Positions 45,917 to 57,180 of a stretch of 64,000 bases of DNA are shown in pieces (position 1 is the stretch's first letter; each line of letters opens with the position of its first letter). Under the pieces are notes generated by a model. The model was not told the origin of the DNA, searched no databases, and was given only the letters and a program-made list of their open reading frames with translations. The stretch comes from Echiichthys vipera (taxonomy: Eukaryota > Chordata > Actinopteri > Perciformes > Trachinidae): the NCBI GenBank assembly GCA_963691815.1, contig OY829645.1, positions 48,023,281-48,087,280 on the forward strand, given 5' to 3'. A program made the position numbers and the translations under genes.

Positions 45917-46233
45917 AGCTCACCTGGAAGAAGTCAACCAGCTCACCTGGAAGAAGTCGACCAGCTCACCTGGAAGAAGTCGACCAGCTCACCTGGAAGA
46001 AGTCGACCAGCTCACCTGGAAGAAGTCGACCAGCTCACCTGGAAGAAGTCGACCAGCTCACCTGGAAGAAGTCGACCAGCTCACCTGGAAGAAGTCGACC
46101 AGCTCACCTGGAAGAAGTCGACCAGCTCACCTGGAAGAAGTCGACCAGCGCACCTGGAAGAAGTCAACCAGCTCACCTGGAAAAAGTCGACCAGTTCATC
46201 TGGAAGACGTCGACCAGCTCACCTGGAAGAAGT
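45917..46233 (-). repeat. 23-bp minisatellite 3' of A6 (about 14 units)
   Basis: Same unit and position as 42180-43188, one third the length. The difference accounts for nearly all of the spacing change between gene units (3733 against 3045 bp). Confidence 0.92.
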
Positions 46234-46274
46234 ATCCAACCGGATCACCCGGCACTGAATGGCGGTCGTGTCCC

Positions 46275-48285
46275 CTATGTCCCACCTGCCCCACATCTGA
46301 AGACATTGGCGATGGCTTTGCGCGCGGAGCTGAAGAATCTGCTGATGCTGTTACGTGTTTCCCGTGGAGTCGTCAGGTCATTTTTGACGAAGGCGGCGAT
46401 GTGGCTCTCCAGTGCTGGTTCCCCTGTTTTCATGGCGATCAGCACCAAGTCTGCACCGCCCCACTTCTTACACAGGTCCTTGAAAATGGCCTTGTCCAGG
46501 TTCCTGAAGGTCTTTGTGTTGTGGTAAAACTCGATCCCCTCCACTTCAGCCCACGTTCTTTCAGACAGACGCCTGATGATGTCTTTGGGTTTCACGGCGG
46601 GCATGGTCACATTATTTTTCTTGAGTACCTGCGTGTACAGCTTCTCCGCCAAGACCTCCACTGCCATTCTGTTTTTTTCTTCCTGAATGACTTCAAAATG
46701 AGCGCGTGTGTCCGAATGTCCCCTGGCAGGTGTCTCCGAACGTGACTCTGCAGGTGTCTCTGCACGTGTAATCCCAAGTGTATACTCTGGTGTCTCCTCG
46801 GGTGTCTTCATACGTGTCATTGCACGTCTTGTCGCAGGTGTCTCTGTACGCACCAGCAGTTGACACGGGCTCGTTCTCCTCCACATACTCTGGTAACTCT
46901 TCGCCCATTATCAGGGTTGTCACCCCTTCACTGTGTTTGGCGGCCTGAGTTTTCACCCACCACCTCATCATTTCCAGGAAAGTCCACACGTTCATCTGAA
47001 TTTCAGAATACATGTCTGCATGTGACTGAGGAACGGACACTGTCCTGCAGGTTTGATTCCTCCCGGTTGGTTCTGCGGTGAGCTCGGGTGTCGTCCCCTG
47101 TGTGACGTAACTGTATATGAGGTCACTGAGCAGCTGCGTCATCATCAGGACTCTATCGGGGGACATCTTTGCAAACCTCTTAGGAATACAAACTTCCTTT
47201 CCCTCACTTAGTTTTTCCCCTTCCTCCATCAGCAGAGATTGGAAACTCTGCATGAAGGAGTGAAAGGACTCCCTGCTTTCCTCTTTGGGACTCTTTTGGA
47301 ACTTGGCCTTCAGTTTCTCCAGTAGACCATAAAGACGTGATTTGGCAAAGAGGTTTCCAAAAAGGGCCTTGATCTTGTTGCCTGCTTGTTTCCTGCACTC
47401 TTTGGTCTTCTGTTCTGACTCTTCAGGACCTGTCTCCTCCAATTCCTCCAGATGTTCATCAACGAGGTCGGCGATGCTCTTTGCAGCACTTTCTGTGTCC
47501 CAGGAGTTCTCAGAGTACAGCACCCCGCTTGTTTCTGGTGCATCCTCCAAGAGAGGTCCATTGATGTTGTCCCACTCTTTTATGAGGATGTCTTTGATGG
47601 ATTGAAATGATGTTGTTGAACCAATGTCCTCTGGTGTCTCATCAGTGTCTGAGGCTTCTGGCTCCACAGGTGTGACTGCTGTCGGGGTCCCACTGTGTTC
47701 TGCCTCCATGTCTCCGGACTTTGATTCTTTGGGGCAGGCGGTCTTACCTGTTCGTGGTCGCGGTGTGCAGAAGATCTTCATGTTTGCTATTAAGGCCTTC
47801 AACATGTTGCAGGCGTGGCCGACCATAGCATTGAGTTTGCCTGCAGGAGTGATGTGCTGACACATCGTTGGCTCTGCGCTGAGCGAGGCAGTGGAGAGAG
47901 AAGAGTTGATACTCTCTGTGAGCTCTGCACTGAAAGATGTTGACAGTTTTTCAGAGCTTTCAGACTGAACATGTTCCTCTGCATCCAGAGCCTGGACGAA
48001 ACCAAGGGCAATCACGTCTCCCAGACTGTCCCTCACCATGTCCACAGACACCTCTGCAGGTCTGTGTTTGAGACCTTTCAACACTGCGTCTGACACGGCT
48101 GTCAGGATGCTCAGAAGCAGTTCGGCCATCTTGACTTTGGTGGCTAAATCAGGGGTGCCTGCTTTCAACAGTTCCCACTGTGCTGTTGTGACGCTCGTGA
48201 CGAAGGATTGGATCAGCGGGAGGACGGTACAGATTTGAACCTGTGGCACATCCTCCGTCTGTGAAGTCCCTTCGTCTCTGGACAT
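46275..48285 (-). CDS. A-family gene, right-arm copy A6 (outermost)
   Basis: ATG 48285 opens 530 residues to 46693, and the second frame runs 46886-46275, with the same two-frame layout as A5. Small differences include SILTAVSD, a VQALDAEE stretch and extra repeat residues (DTCQGTFGHTRSF). I tested one possible intron, from CTG/GTGCGT at about 46853 to TTCAG/GAAG at about 46683. It leaves the wrong phase (phase 1 donor, phase 0 acceptor), so it does not repair the frame. Its upstream region matches A1 at 1-309, making it the mirror partner of A1. Confidence 0.75.
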
Positions 48286-48484
48286 GACGTCTGTTGCTGC
48301 TTCTTGGTTCTTCACTGGTGTGCTAGTTTAAAAGCAGAACACCGTGTCCTCTGGTTGAATTCAAGTCTTTAACACGAGTGTTTCGGTCCAAATCTTCGTT
48401 CTTAGATTAAAAAAACGTTTTAGTCTTCAACAGAAAACCTGAAGTTTTAAAAACCCAAAGTGACAGAGCGATGATTCCCACTTC

Positions 48485-48800
48485 TCTAATAATATTATTA
48501 TATTCATTATTATCATTTTTATTATTATAATTATTATTATTATTATTCATTTTATTATTATTACACATTATTATTATTATTATTACACATTATTATTATT
48601 ATAATTTTATTCTTTTTTATAATTACATTATTATTATTTTTATTATTTTTTTATTATTATTATTTTTACATTATTATTACACATTATACTTATTGTTATT
48701 TTTTATTATTATATTTATTATTTTATTTTTACATTATTATTACACATTATTATTATTATTATTATTATCACACATTATTATTATTATTATTATCATTTTG
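48485..48800. repeat. (TTA)n microsatellite
   Basis: TTA/ATT-rich tract with ACACATTATTATT repeats, reverse complement of the type at 1-115. It replaces the TATA-containing block of the inner copies. Confidence 0.85.
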
Positions 48801-48903
48801 CCTCATTTTTATTATAAACTATTGAAAGTAAAAGCAACAAACACATTCATTGATCATATAAATGGATTAGTTTCTCACATTTTATTTGTTTATTAAAGTG
48901 TCT

Positions 48904-48909
<6 letters not shown>

Positions 48910-48956
<47 letters not shown>
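48910..48956. repeat. (TG)n microsatellite
   Basis: About 23 TG units. Confidence 0.92.
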
Positions 48957-49417
48957 CACCCCCTGCAGGCCTCTCCATCACCTCTGCAGCTCTTCCACAG
49001 CGCCTGGTCCGGGGAGCGCGCTCTGCTCGGCGCTGATCCAGGACTGCGTCTCTCTGTGCCGGGAGCGCACGAACGAGTCCTCAGATCATCCAGATGAAAA
49101 GTTCCACGTTGGCGGCAGAGGGGCCGTGCGTGTCTGTGGCCTCTCCAGGGGTCGACGTGCGCCCTGAGCGCGTGTCAAACAGGCCCGTGAGGAGCCTTGG
49201 AGGACGCGCTGCAGCTGAGAACCACCAGGGGCTCCAGGGTCAGAGGTCGTAAAGCGCGGTTTCATTGGGACTCTGTGGTGCGGCTCTGGCACCAAGGCCC
49301 CATCACACGCAGACTTGGGTCCGTTGGTTTGACTTAAGTTAGTGCGTTAACGAGCTTGACCGTGATAAAGGGAAGGTACCAGGAGAATAAAGGGAGGATG
49401 AGGCAGACGGAGAAGTA
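48957..49417. other. GC-rich single-copy stretch, no gene recognised
   Basis: It is noticeably richer in G+C and CpG than its neighbours (for example GGGGAGCGCGCTCTGCTCGG). Open frames under 85 codons on both strands have no recognisable motif. It could be an exon or CpG-rich regulatory DNA. There is no copy elsewhere in the window. Confidence 0.4.
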
Positions 49418-49420
49418 TTA

Positions 49421-49992
49421 GGGCGCCCTCCCACTGTGCCTCCGTCCCGTGCCCCGTGCTTTAGGGTCCTTGTCCCCCCCTCCAGGCCCGTTTGTACTCA
49501 CACTACCTGGGCCTCGGAGAATGCTTCTTGCTGCCTATACGTCATCACGCCGTAACACGTCACACGCATTGATGACGTCATGGCGATGCGTGGCTTTGTT
49601 TCCAGATCTTTCCGTAGACCTCGGAGTTTTTGTGCGTCTTGTCGACTGTTTTTGAATCTTTTCATCGACCAAATCTGCAGTAAACACTCCACCTCCGCAT
49701 CACACCAACGTGAACCTTTCACCGCCATTGTTTGAAATGTCCGCGCATGGTCCCTCCTTCTTTTTTCTACGTCCCAACAGGCGCACAGGAAATGACCTCA
49801 GAACCGCCGTAGGCCTCGTGCTCGTACACGTGCAAACGTGCTTTACTAAAGCCCACCTCTCCCAAACGGGACGTGGAGGGCAAGCTGGCCGCAGTTGTGC
49901 GCGGAGCGTTGCACTCACACTGGTCAAACGCACTAGGCTCTACCCGTAACACCTGTTTGGGCACGGTGCGGAAGGACAGTGTGAGTGCGCCC
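49421..49992 (-). mobile_element. Harbinger-type MITE M8
   Basis: A 572-bp element with GGGCGCCCTCCCACTGTGCC and CAGTGTGAGTGCGCCC ends. TTA lies on the left and TAA on the right. It retains the clearest Myb-like frame. Confidence 0.82.
49498..49728 (-). CDS. Myb/SANT-like DNA-binding peptide in M8
   Basis: Seventy-six residues from ATG 49728: MAVKGSRWCDAEVECLLQIW, then RFKNSRQDAQKLRGLRKDLE. The W-x7-LL-x-IW spacing fits the first helix of the Myb/SANT-like domains in Harbinger accessory proteins. The second and third helices are missing, so DNA binding is doubtful. It reads as a remnant of a parent element's Myb-like gene kept by a deletion derivative. Versions in M1, M2 and M7 carry stops. 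Confidence 0.45.
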   Translation of the reverse strand: MAVKGSRWCDAEVECLLQIWSMKRFKNSRQDAQKLRGLRKDLETKPRIAMTSSMRVTCYGVMTYRQQEAFSEAQVV

Positions 49993-50014
49993 TAAGAGCG
50001 TAAACTTGGTGTAG

Positions 50015-50095
50015 TGAGGAGGGTCAGAGCGCTGGACCGGTCCCAAAATCAAAACTTTCACCTGGACGACCAGGGTTCAAACCCGGACCTGTTTA
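50015..50095 (+). other. tRNA-like remnant
   Basis: GGTGTAGTGAGGAGGGTCAG and, further on, GGTTCAAACCC resemble A- and B-box elements. The spacing is too long for a normal tRNA, and a cloverleaf was not established. It may be a SINE head. Confidence 0.25.
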
Positions 50096-50257
50096 CTACG
50101 ATTAAAGGTTTCATCCGTAGAATCTTTATTAAAAGCTAGATTTAAAAATAAAAAAAATACATTCATTAACAAATAAATTGAACATTAGCAGCAAAAAGAG
50201 ATGTAGGAATATCCACATTTTCCCTCCATTGTCGGCCAGAAACACACAAACAAACAC

Positions 50258-50548
50258 ATGAGCACAGATGAAGTTTCCTCATCAACCCAACTTCAGGAAC
50301 AGAGACTTGAACAGTCTGTTTCCAAGAACCAGCTCAGGGGCAGTGCCTCTGTTTCAACACCAGAGGTCACCTGTGCACAGGAAACCCCTCTAGTCCACCA
50401 CACCAACTCATCTGTTAAGACTAGAGTTCATGTCACTGTTGTTGATTTAAAACACTTCCTTGTTTCAAGGTCAGTCACACGTCACTTGAAGAAGCAGGTT
50501 GAGATGGCAGGTCCTTGTGAATTCACAGTCTTTGAAAAATATCAGTGA
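50258..50548 (+). repeat. macrosatellite conserved block, unit 1 (96-codon frame)
   Basis: The frame MSTDEVSSSTQLQEQRLEQS through VVDLKHFLVSRSVTRHLKKQ to FEKYQ is open. No known domain. Unit 1 has SVSK where all others have SISK. Confidence 0.8.
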
Positions 50549-51651
50549 TGCTGATGAACATACTCTGATATAGTAAATATGCAACGGGTGCAATGAAAAG
50601 ACAAAACACATCAAGTATATTTATACATTTAAATATCAACAGAGTCGTCTTTTTGCATCTTTTTTGCGTCTTTTTGTGTCTTTTGTGTCTTTTTTGTGAC
50701 TTTTTGTGTCTTTTTTGCGTCTTTTTGCGTCTTTTTTGTGTCTTTTTGCGTCTTTTTTGTGTCTTTTTGCGTCTTTTTTGTGTCTTTTTGCATCTTTTTG
50801 CATCTTATTGTGTCTTTTTGTGTCTTTTTTGCATCTTTTTGTGTCTTTCTGCGTCTTTTTGTGTCTTTTTTGCATCTTTTTGTGTCTTTTTGTGTCTTTT
50901 TGTGTCTTTTTTGTGTCTTTTGTGTCTTTTTTGTGTCTTTTTGCTTCTTGTTTGCGTCTTTTTGTGTCTTTTTTGTGTCTTTTTGACGTCTTTTTGTGTC
51001 TTTTGCGTCTATTTGCATCTTATTGCGTCTTTTTGCGTCTTTTTTGTGTCTTTTTGCATCTTTTTGCATCTTATTGCGTCTTTTTGTGTCCTTTTTGTGT
51101 CTTTTTTGCATCTTTTTGTGTCTTTCTGCGTCTTTTTGTGTCTTTTTTGCATCTTTTTGAGTCTTTTTGTGTCTTTTTTGTGTCTTTTGTGTCTTTTTTG
51201 TGTCTTTTTGCTTCTTGTTTGTGTCTTTTTGACGTCTTTTTGTGTCTTTTTGTCGTCTTTTTGTGTCTTTTTGTCGTCTTTTTGTGTCTTTTGCGTCTAT
51301 TTGCGTCTTTTTGCTTTTTTTTAGTCTTTTTGTGTCTTTTTGCGTCCTTTTGTGTCTTTTTGCGTCTTATTAAAAACGCAGAAAAACGCAAAAAATACAA
51401 CGAAAAACACGATAAAGACGACAAAAAAACACAAAAGACAACAAAAGTTGATAAAAAAACGCAAAAAAAACAACAAAAAACGATAAAAAAACGACAAAAC
51501 GCGAAAAAGACACAAAAAGGTGCAAAAAAGACGACAGAAACAAAAAAAAGTGTTGCTGTTGCTGTTGTTGTCGTCCTGTTTGTTGCTTTCATGAGACCAA
51601 AGACAAATTTCCACATTGTGGAAAATAAATGAAACCAAACCAAACAAACAC

Positions 51652-51942
51652 ATGAGCACAGATGAAGTTTCCTCATCAACCCAACTTCAGGAACAGAGAC
51701 TTGAACAGTCTATTTCCAAGAACCAGCTCAGGGGCAGTGCCTCTGTTTCAACACCAGATGTCACCTGTGCACAGGAAACCCCTCTAGTCCACCACACCAA
51801 CTCATCTGTTAAGTCTAGAGTTCATGTCACTGTTGTTGATTTAAAACACTTCCTTGTTTCAAGGTCAGTCACACGTCACTTGAAGAAGCAGGTTGAGATG
51901 GCAGGTCCTTGTGAATTCACAGTCTTTGAAAAATATCAGTGA
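51652..51942 (+). repeat. macrosatellite conserved block, unit 2
   Basis: Same frame, with STPDV and SVKS variants. An in-frame ATG 36 nt upstream lies in the shared tail. Confidence 0.8.
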
Positions 51943-53067
51943 TGCTGATGAACATACTCTGATATAGTAAATATGCAACGGGTGCAATGAAAAGACAAAA
52001 CACATCAAGTATATTTATACATTTAAATATAAACAGAGAAACAAATCACACCACAAAATGATAATGTATTTTTGTCGTCTTTTGCGTCTTTTTGTGTCTT
52101 TTTTGCGTCTTTTTGTGTATTTTTTGTGTCTTTTTGCGTCTTTTTTGCGTTTTTTTTGCGTCGTTTTGTGTCTTTTTGCGTCTTTTTGTGTCTTTTTGCG
52201 TCTTTTTGCGTCTTTTTTGCATCGTTTTGTGTCTTTTTGTGTCTTTTTGCATCTTTTTTGCGTCTTTTTTGCATCGTTTTTTGTCTTTTTGTGTCTTTTT
52301 GCATCGTTTTTGCGTCTTTTTGCGTCTTTTTTGCATCGTTTTGTGTCTTTTTGTGTCTTTTTGCATCTTTTTTGCGTCTTTTTGCGTCTTTTTTGCATCG
52401 TTTTGTGTCTTTTTGCGTCTTTTTGTGTCTTTTTGCGTCTTTTTGCGTCGTTTTGTGTCATTTTTGTGTCTTTATGCGTCTTTTTTGCGTCTTTTTTGCG
52501 TCTTTTTTGCGTCTTTTTGCGTCTTTTTTGCATCGTTTTGTTATCTTTGTGTCTTTTTGCATCTTTTTTGCGTCTTTTTGCGTCTTTTTTGCATCGTTTT
52601 GTGTCTTTTTGCGTCTTTTTGTGTCTTTTTGCGTCTTTTTGCGTCGTTTTGTGTCTTTTTTGTGTCTTTTTGACGTCTTTTTGAGTCTATTTGCGTCTTT
52701 TTGCTTCTTTTTTGCGTCTTTTTTGCATCTTTTTTGTGTTTTTTGTGTCTTTTTTGTGTTTTTTTGTTGTCTTTTTGTGTCTTTTTGCGTCCTTTTGTGT
52801 CTTTTTGCGTCTTATTAAAAACGCAGAAAAACGCAAAAAATACAACGAAAAACACGATAAAGACGACAAAAAAAACACAAAAGTTGATTAAAAAACGCAA
52901 AAAAAACGACAAAAAACGACAAAACGCGAAACACACGACAGAAAGGTGCAAAGAAGACGAAAAAAACAAAAAAAAGTGTTGCTGTTGTTGTCGTCCTGTT
53001 TGTTGCTTTCATGAGACCAAAGACAAATTTCCACAGTGTGGAAAATAAATGAAACCAAACCAAACAC

Positions 53068-53358
53068 ATGAGCACAGATGAAGTTTCCTCATCAACCCAA
53101 CTTCAGGAACAGAGACTTGAACAGTCTATTTCCAAGAACCAGCTCAGGGGCAGTGCCTCTGTTCCAACACCAGAGGTCACCTGTGCACAGGAAACCCCTC
53201 TAGTCCACCACACCAACTCATCTGTTAAGACTAGAGTTCATGTCACTGTTGTTGATTTAAAACACTTCCTTGTTTCAAGGTCAGTCACACGTCACTTGAA
53301 GAAGCAGGTTGAGATGGCAGGTCCTTGTGAATTCACAGTCTTTGAAAAACATCAGTGA
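53068..53358 (+). repeat. macrosatellite conserved block, unit 3
   Basis: Same frame, with PTPEV, SVKT and FEKHQ variants. It is identical in protein to unit 5. Confidence 0.8.
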
Positions 53359-54172
53359 TGCTGATGAACATACTCTGATATAGTAAATATGCAACGGGTG
53401 CAATGAAAAGACAAAACACATCAAGTATATTTATACATTTAAATATCAACAGAGTCGTCTTTTGAGTCTTTTTGTGTCTTTTTGTGTCTTTTTGTGTCTT
53501 TTTGTGTCTTTTTTGCGTCTTTTTGCGTCTTTTTTGTATCTTTTTGCGTCTTTTTGCGTCTTTTTTGTGTCTTTTTGCATCTTTTTGCATCTTATTGCGT
53601 CTTTTTGTGTCCTTTTTGTGTCTTTTTTGCATCTTTTTGTGTCTTTCTGCGTCTTTTTGTGTCTTTTTTGCATCTTTTTGAGTCTTTTTGTGTCTTTTTT
53701 GTGTCTTTTGTGTCTTTTTTGTGTCTTTTTGCTTCTTGTTTGTGTCTTTTTGACGTCTTTTTGTGTCTTTTTGTCGTCTTTTTGTGTCTTTTTGTCGTCT
53801 TTTTGTGTCTTTTGCGTCTATTTGCGTCTTTTTGCTTTTTTTTAGTCTTTTTGTGTCTTTTTGCGTCCTTTTGTGTCTTTTTGCGTCTTATTAAAAACGC
53901 AGAAAAACGCAAAAAATACAACGAAAAACACGATAAAGACGACAAAAAAACACAAAAGACAACAAAAGTTGATAAAAAAACGCAAAAAAAACAACAAAAA
54001 ACGATAAAAAAACGACAAAACGCGAAAAAGACACAAAAAGGTGCAAAAAAGACGACAGAAACAAAAAAAAGTGTTGCTGTTGCTGTTGTTGTCGTCCTGT
54101 TTGTTGCTTTCATGAGACCAAAGACAAATTTCCACATTGTGGAAAATAAATGAAACCAAACCAAACAAACAC

Positions 54173-54463
54173 ATGAGCACAGATGAAGTTTCCTCATCAA
54201 CCCAACTTCAGGAACAGAGACTTGAACAGTCTATTTCCAAGAACCAGCTCAGGGGCAGTGCCTCTGTTTCAACACCAGAGGTCACCTGTGCACAGGAAAC
54301 CCCTCTAGTCCACCACACCAACTCATCTGTTAAGTCTAGAGTTCATGTCACTGTTGTTGATTTAAAACACTTCCTTGTTTCAAGGTCAGTCACACGTCAC
54401 TTGAAGAAGCAGGTTGAGATGGCAGGTCCTTGTGAATTCACAGTCTTTGAAAAATATCAGTGA
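54173..54463 (+). repeat. macrosatellite conserved block, unit 4
   Basis: Same frame, with STPEV, SVKS and FEKYQ. It is followed by a T-rich array about 196 bp longer than that of unit 2, from one internal duplication. Confidence 0.8.
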
Positions 54464-55784
54464 TGCTGATGAACATACTCTGATATAGTAAATATGCAAC
54501 GGGTGCAATGAAAAGACAAAACACATCAAGTATATTTATACATTTAAATATAAACAGAGAAACAAATCACACCACAAAATGATAATGTATTTTTGTCGTC
54601 TTTTGCGTCTTTTTGTGTCTTTTTTGCGTCTTTTTGTGTATTTTTTGTGTCTTTTTGCGTCTTTTTTGCGTTTTTTTTGCGTCGTTTTGTGTCTTTTTGC
54701 GTCTTTTTGTGTCTTTTTGCGTCTTTTTGCGTCTTTTTTGCATCGTTTTGTGTCTTTTTGTGTCTTTTTGCATCTTTTTTGCGTCTTTTTTGCATCGTTT
54801 TTTGTCTTTTTGTGTCTTTTTGCATCGTTTTTGCGTCTTTTTGCGTCTTTTTTGCATCGTTTTGTGTCTTTTTGTGTCTTTTTGCATCTTTTTTGCGTCT
54901 TTTTGCGTCTTTTTTGCATCGTTTTGTGTCTTTTTGCGTCTTTTTGTGTCTTTTTGCGTCTTTTTGCGTCGTTTTGTGTCATTTTTGTGTCTTTATGCGT
55001 CTTTTTTGCGTCTTTTTTGCGTCTTTTTTGCGTCTTTTTGCGTCTTTTTTGCATCGTTTTGTTATCTTTGTGTCTTTTTGCATCTTTTTTGCGTCTTTTT
55101 GCGTCTTTTTTGCATCGTTTTGTGTCTTTTTGCGTCTTTTTGTGTCTTTTTGCGTCTTTTTGCGTCGTTTTGTGTCATTTTTGTGTCTTTATGCGTCTTT
55201 TTTGCGTCTTTTTTGCGTCTTTTTTGCGTCTTTTTGCGTCTTTTTTGCATCGTTTTGTTATCTTTGTGTCTTTTTGCATCTTTTTTGCGTCTTTTTGCGT
55301 CTTTTTTGCATCGTTTTGTGTCTTTTTGCGTCTTTTTGTGTCTTTTTGCGTCTTTTTGCGTCGTTTTGTGTCTTTTTTGTGTCTTTTTGACGTCTTTTTG
55401 AGTCTATTTGCGTCTTTTTGCTTCTTTTTTGCGTCTTTTTTGCATCTTTTTTGTGTTTTTTGTGTCTTTTTTGTGTTTTTTTGTTGTCTTTTTGTGTCTT
55501 TTTGCGTCCTTTTGTGTCTTTTTGCGTCTTATTAAAAACGCAGAAAAACGCAAAAAATACAACGAAAAACACGATAAAGACGACAAAAAAAACACAAAAG
55601 TTGATTAAAAAACGCAAAAAAAACGACAAAAAACGACAAAACGCGAAACACACGACAGAAAGGTGCAAAGAAGACGAAAAAAACAAAAAAAAGTGTTGCT
55701 GTTGTTGTCGTCCTGTTTGTTGCTTTCATGAGACCAAAGACAAATTTCCACAGTGTGGAAAATAAATGAAACCAAACCAAACAC

Positions 55785-56075
55785 ATGAGCACAGATGAAG
55801 TTTCCTCATCAACCCAACTTCAGGAACAGAGACTTGAACAGTCTATTTCCAAGAACCAGCTCAGGGGCAGTGCCTCTGTTCCAACACCAGAGGTCACCTG
55901 TGCACAGGAAACCCCTCTAGTCCACCACACCAACTCATCTGTTAAGACTAGAGTTCATGTCACTGTTGTTGATTTAAAACACTTCCTTGTTTCAAGGTCA
56001 GTCACACGTCACTTGAAGAAGCAGGTTGAGATGGCAGGTCCTTGTGAATTCACAGTCTTTGAAAAACATCAGTGA
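55785..56075 (+). repeat. macrosatellite conserved block, unit 5
   Basis: Same variants as unit 3, consistent with a recent 2717-bp duplication. Confidence 0.8.
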
Positions 56076-56889
56076 TGCTGATGAACATACTCTGATATAG
56101 TAAATATGCAACGGGTGCAATGAAAAGACAAAACACATCAAGTATATTTATACATTTAAATATCAACAGAGTCGTCTTTTGAGTCTTTTTGTGTCTTTTT
56201 GTGTCTTTTTGTGTCTTTTTGTGTCTTTTTTGCGTCTTTTTGCGTCTTTTTTGTATCTTTTTGCGTCTTTTTGCGTCTTTTTTGTGTCTTTTTGCATCTT
56301 TTTGCATCTTATTGCGTCTTTTTGTGTCCTTTTTGTGTCTTTTTTGCATCTTTTTGTGTCTTTCTGCGTCTTTTTGTGTCTTTTTTGCATCTTTTTGAGT
56401 CTTTTTGTGTCTTTTTTGTGTCTTTTGTGTCTTTTTTGTGTCTTTTTGCTTCTTGTTTGTGTCTTTTTGACGTCTTTTTGTGTCTTTTTGTCGTCTTTTT
56501 GTGTCTTTTTGTCGTCTTTTTGTGTCTTTTGCGTCTATTTGCGTCTTTTTGCTTTTTTTTAGTCTTTTTGTGTCTTTTTGCGTCCTTTTGTGTCTTTTTG
56601 CGTCTTATTAAAAACGCAGAAAAACGCAAAAAATACAACGAAAAACACGATAAAGACGACAAAAAAACACAAAAGACAACAAAAGTTGATAAAAAAACGC
56701 AAAAAAAACAACAAAAAACGATAAAAAAACGACAAAACGCGAAAAAGACACAAAAAGGTGCAAAAAAGACGACAGAAACAAAAAAAAGTGTTGCTGTTGC
56801 TGTTGTTGTCGTCCTGTTTGTTGCTTTCATGAGACCAAAGACAAATTTCCACATTGTGGAAAATAAATGAAACCAAACCAAACAAACAC

Positions 56890-57180
56890 ATGAGCACAGA
56901 TGAAGTTTCCTCATCAACCCAACTTCAGGAACAGAGACTTGAACAGTCTATTTCCAAGAACCAGCTCAGGGGCAGTGCCTCTGTTTCAACACCAGAGGTC
57001 ACCTGTGCACAGGAAACCCCTCTAGTCCACCACACCAACTCATCTGTGAAGTCTAGAGTTCATGTCACTGTTGTTGATTTAAAACACTTCCTTGTTTCAA
57101 GGTCAGTCACACGTCACTTGAAGAAGCAGGTTGAGATGGCAGGTCCTTGTGAATTCACAGTCTTTGAAAAATATCAGTGA
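56890..57180 (+). repeat. macrosatellite conserved block, unit 6 (last)
   Basis: It resembles unit 4 with one silent change (GTGAAG). Its T-rich array is different, and the unit ends early at about 57945. Confidence 0.8.

Noticed and set aside
42841..46745. HLEEVDQLTWKK-type frames of 121-312 codons
   Set aside because: Stop-free reading of the 23-bp minisatellite that runs on antisense into the A gene; all frames are open, so openness carries no coding signal.
46683..46853. Intron that would join the two A-gene frames
   Set aside because: The donor CTG/GTGCGT and acceptor TTCAG/GAAG give incompatible phases (1 and 0), so that pair does not restore the frame.
50015..50095. Functional tRNA gene
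   Set aside because: The B-box-like motif is good, but the distance to the A-box-like motif is too long and no paired stems could be confirmed.
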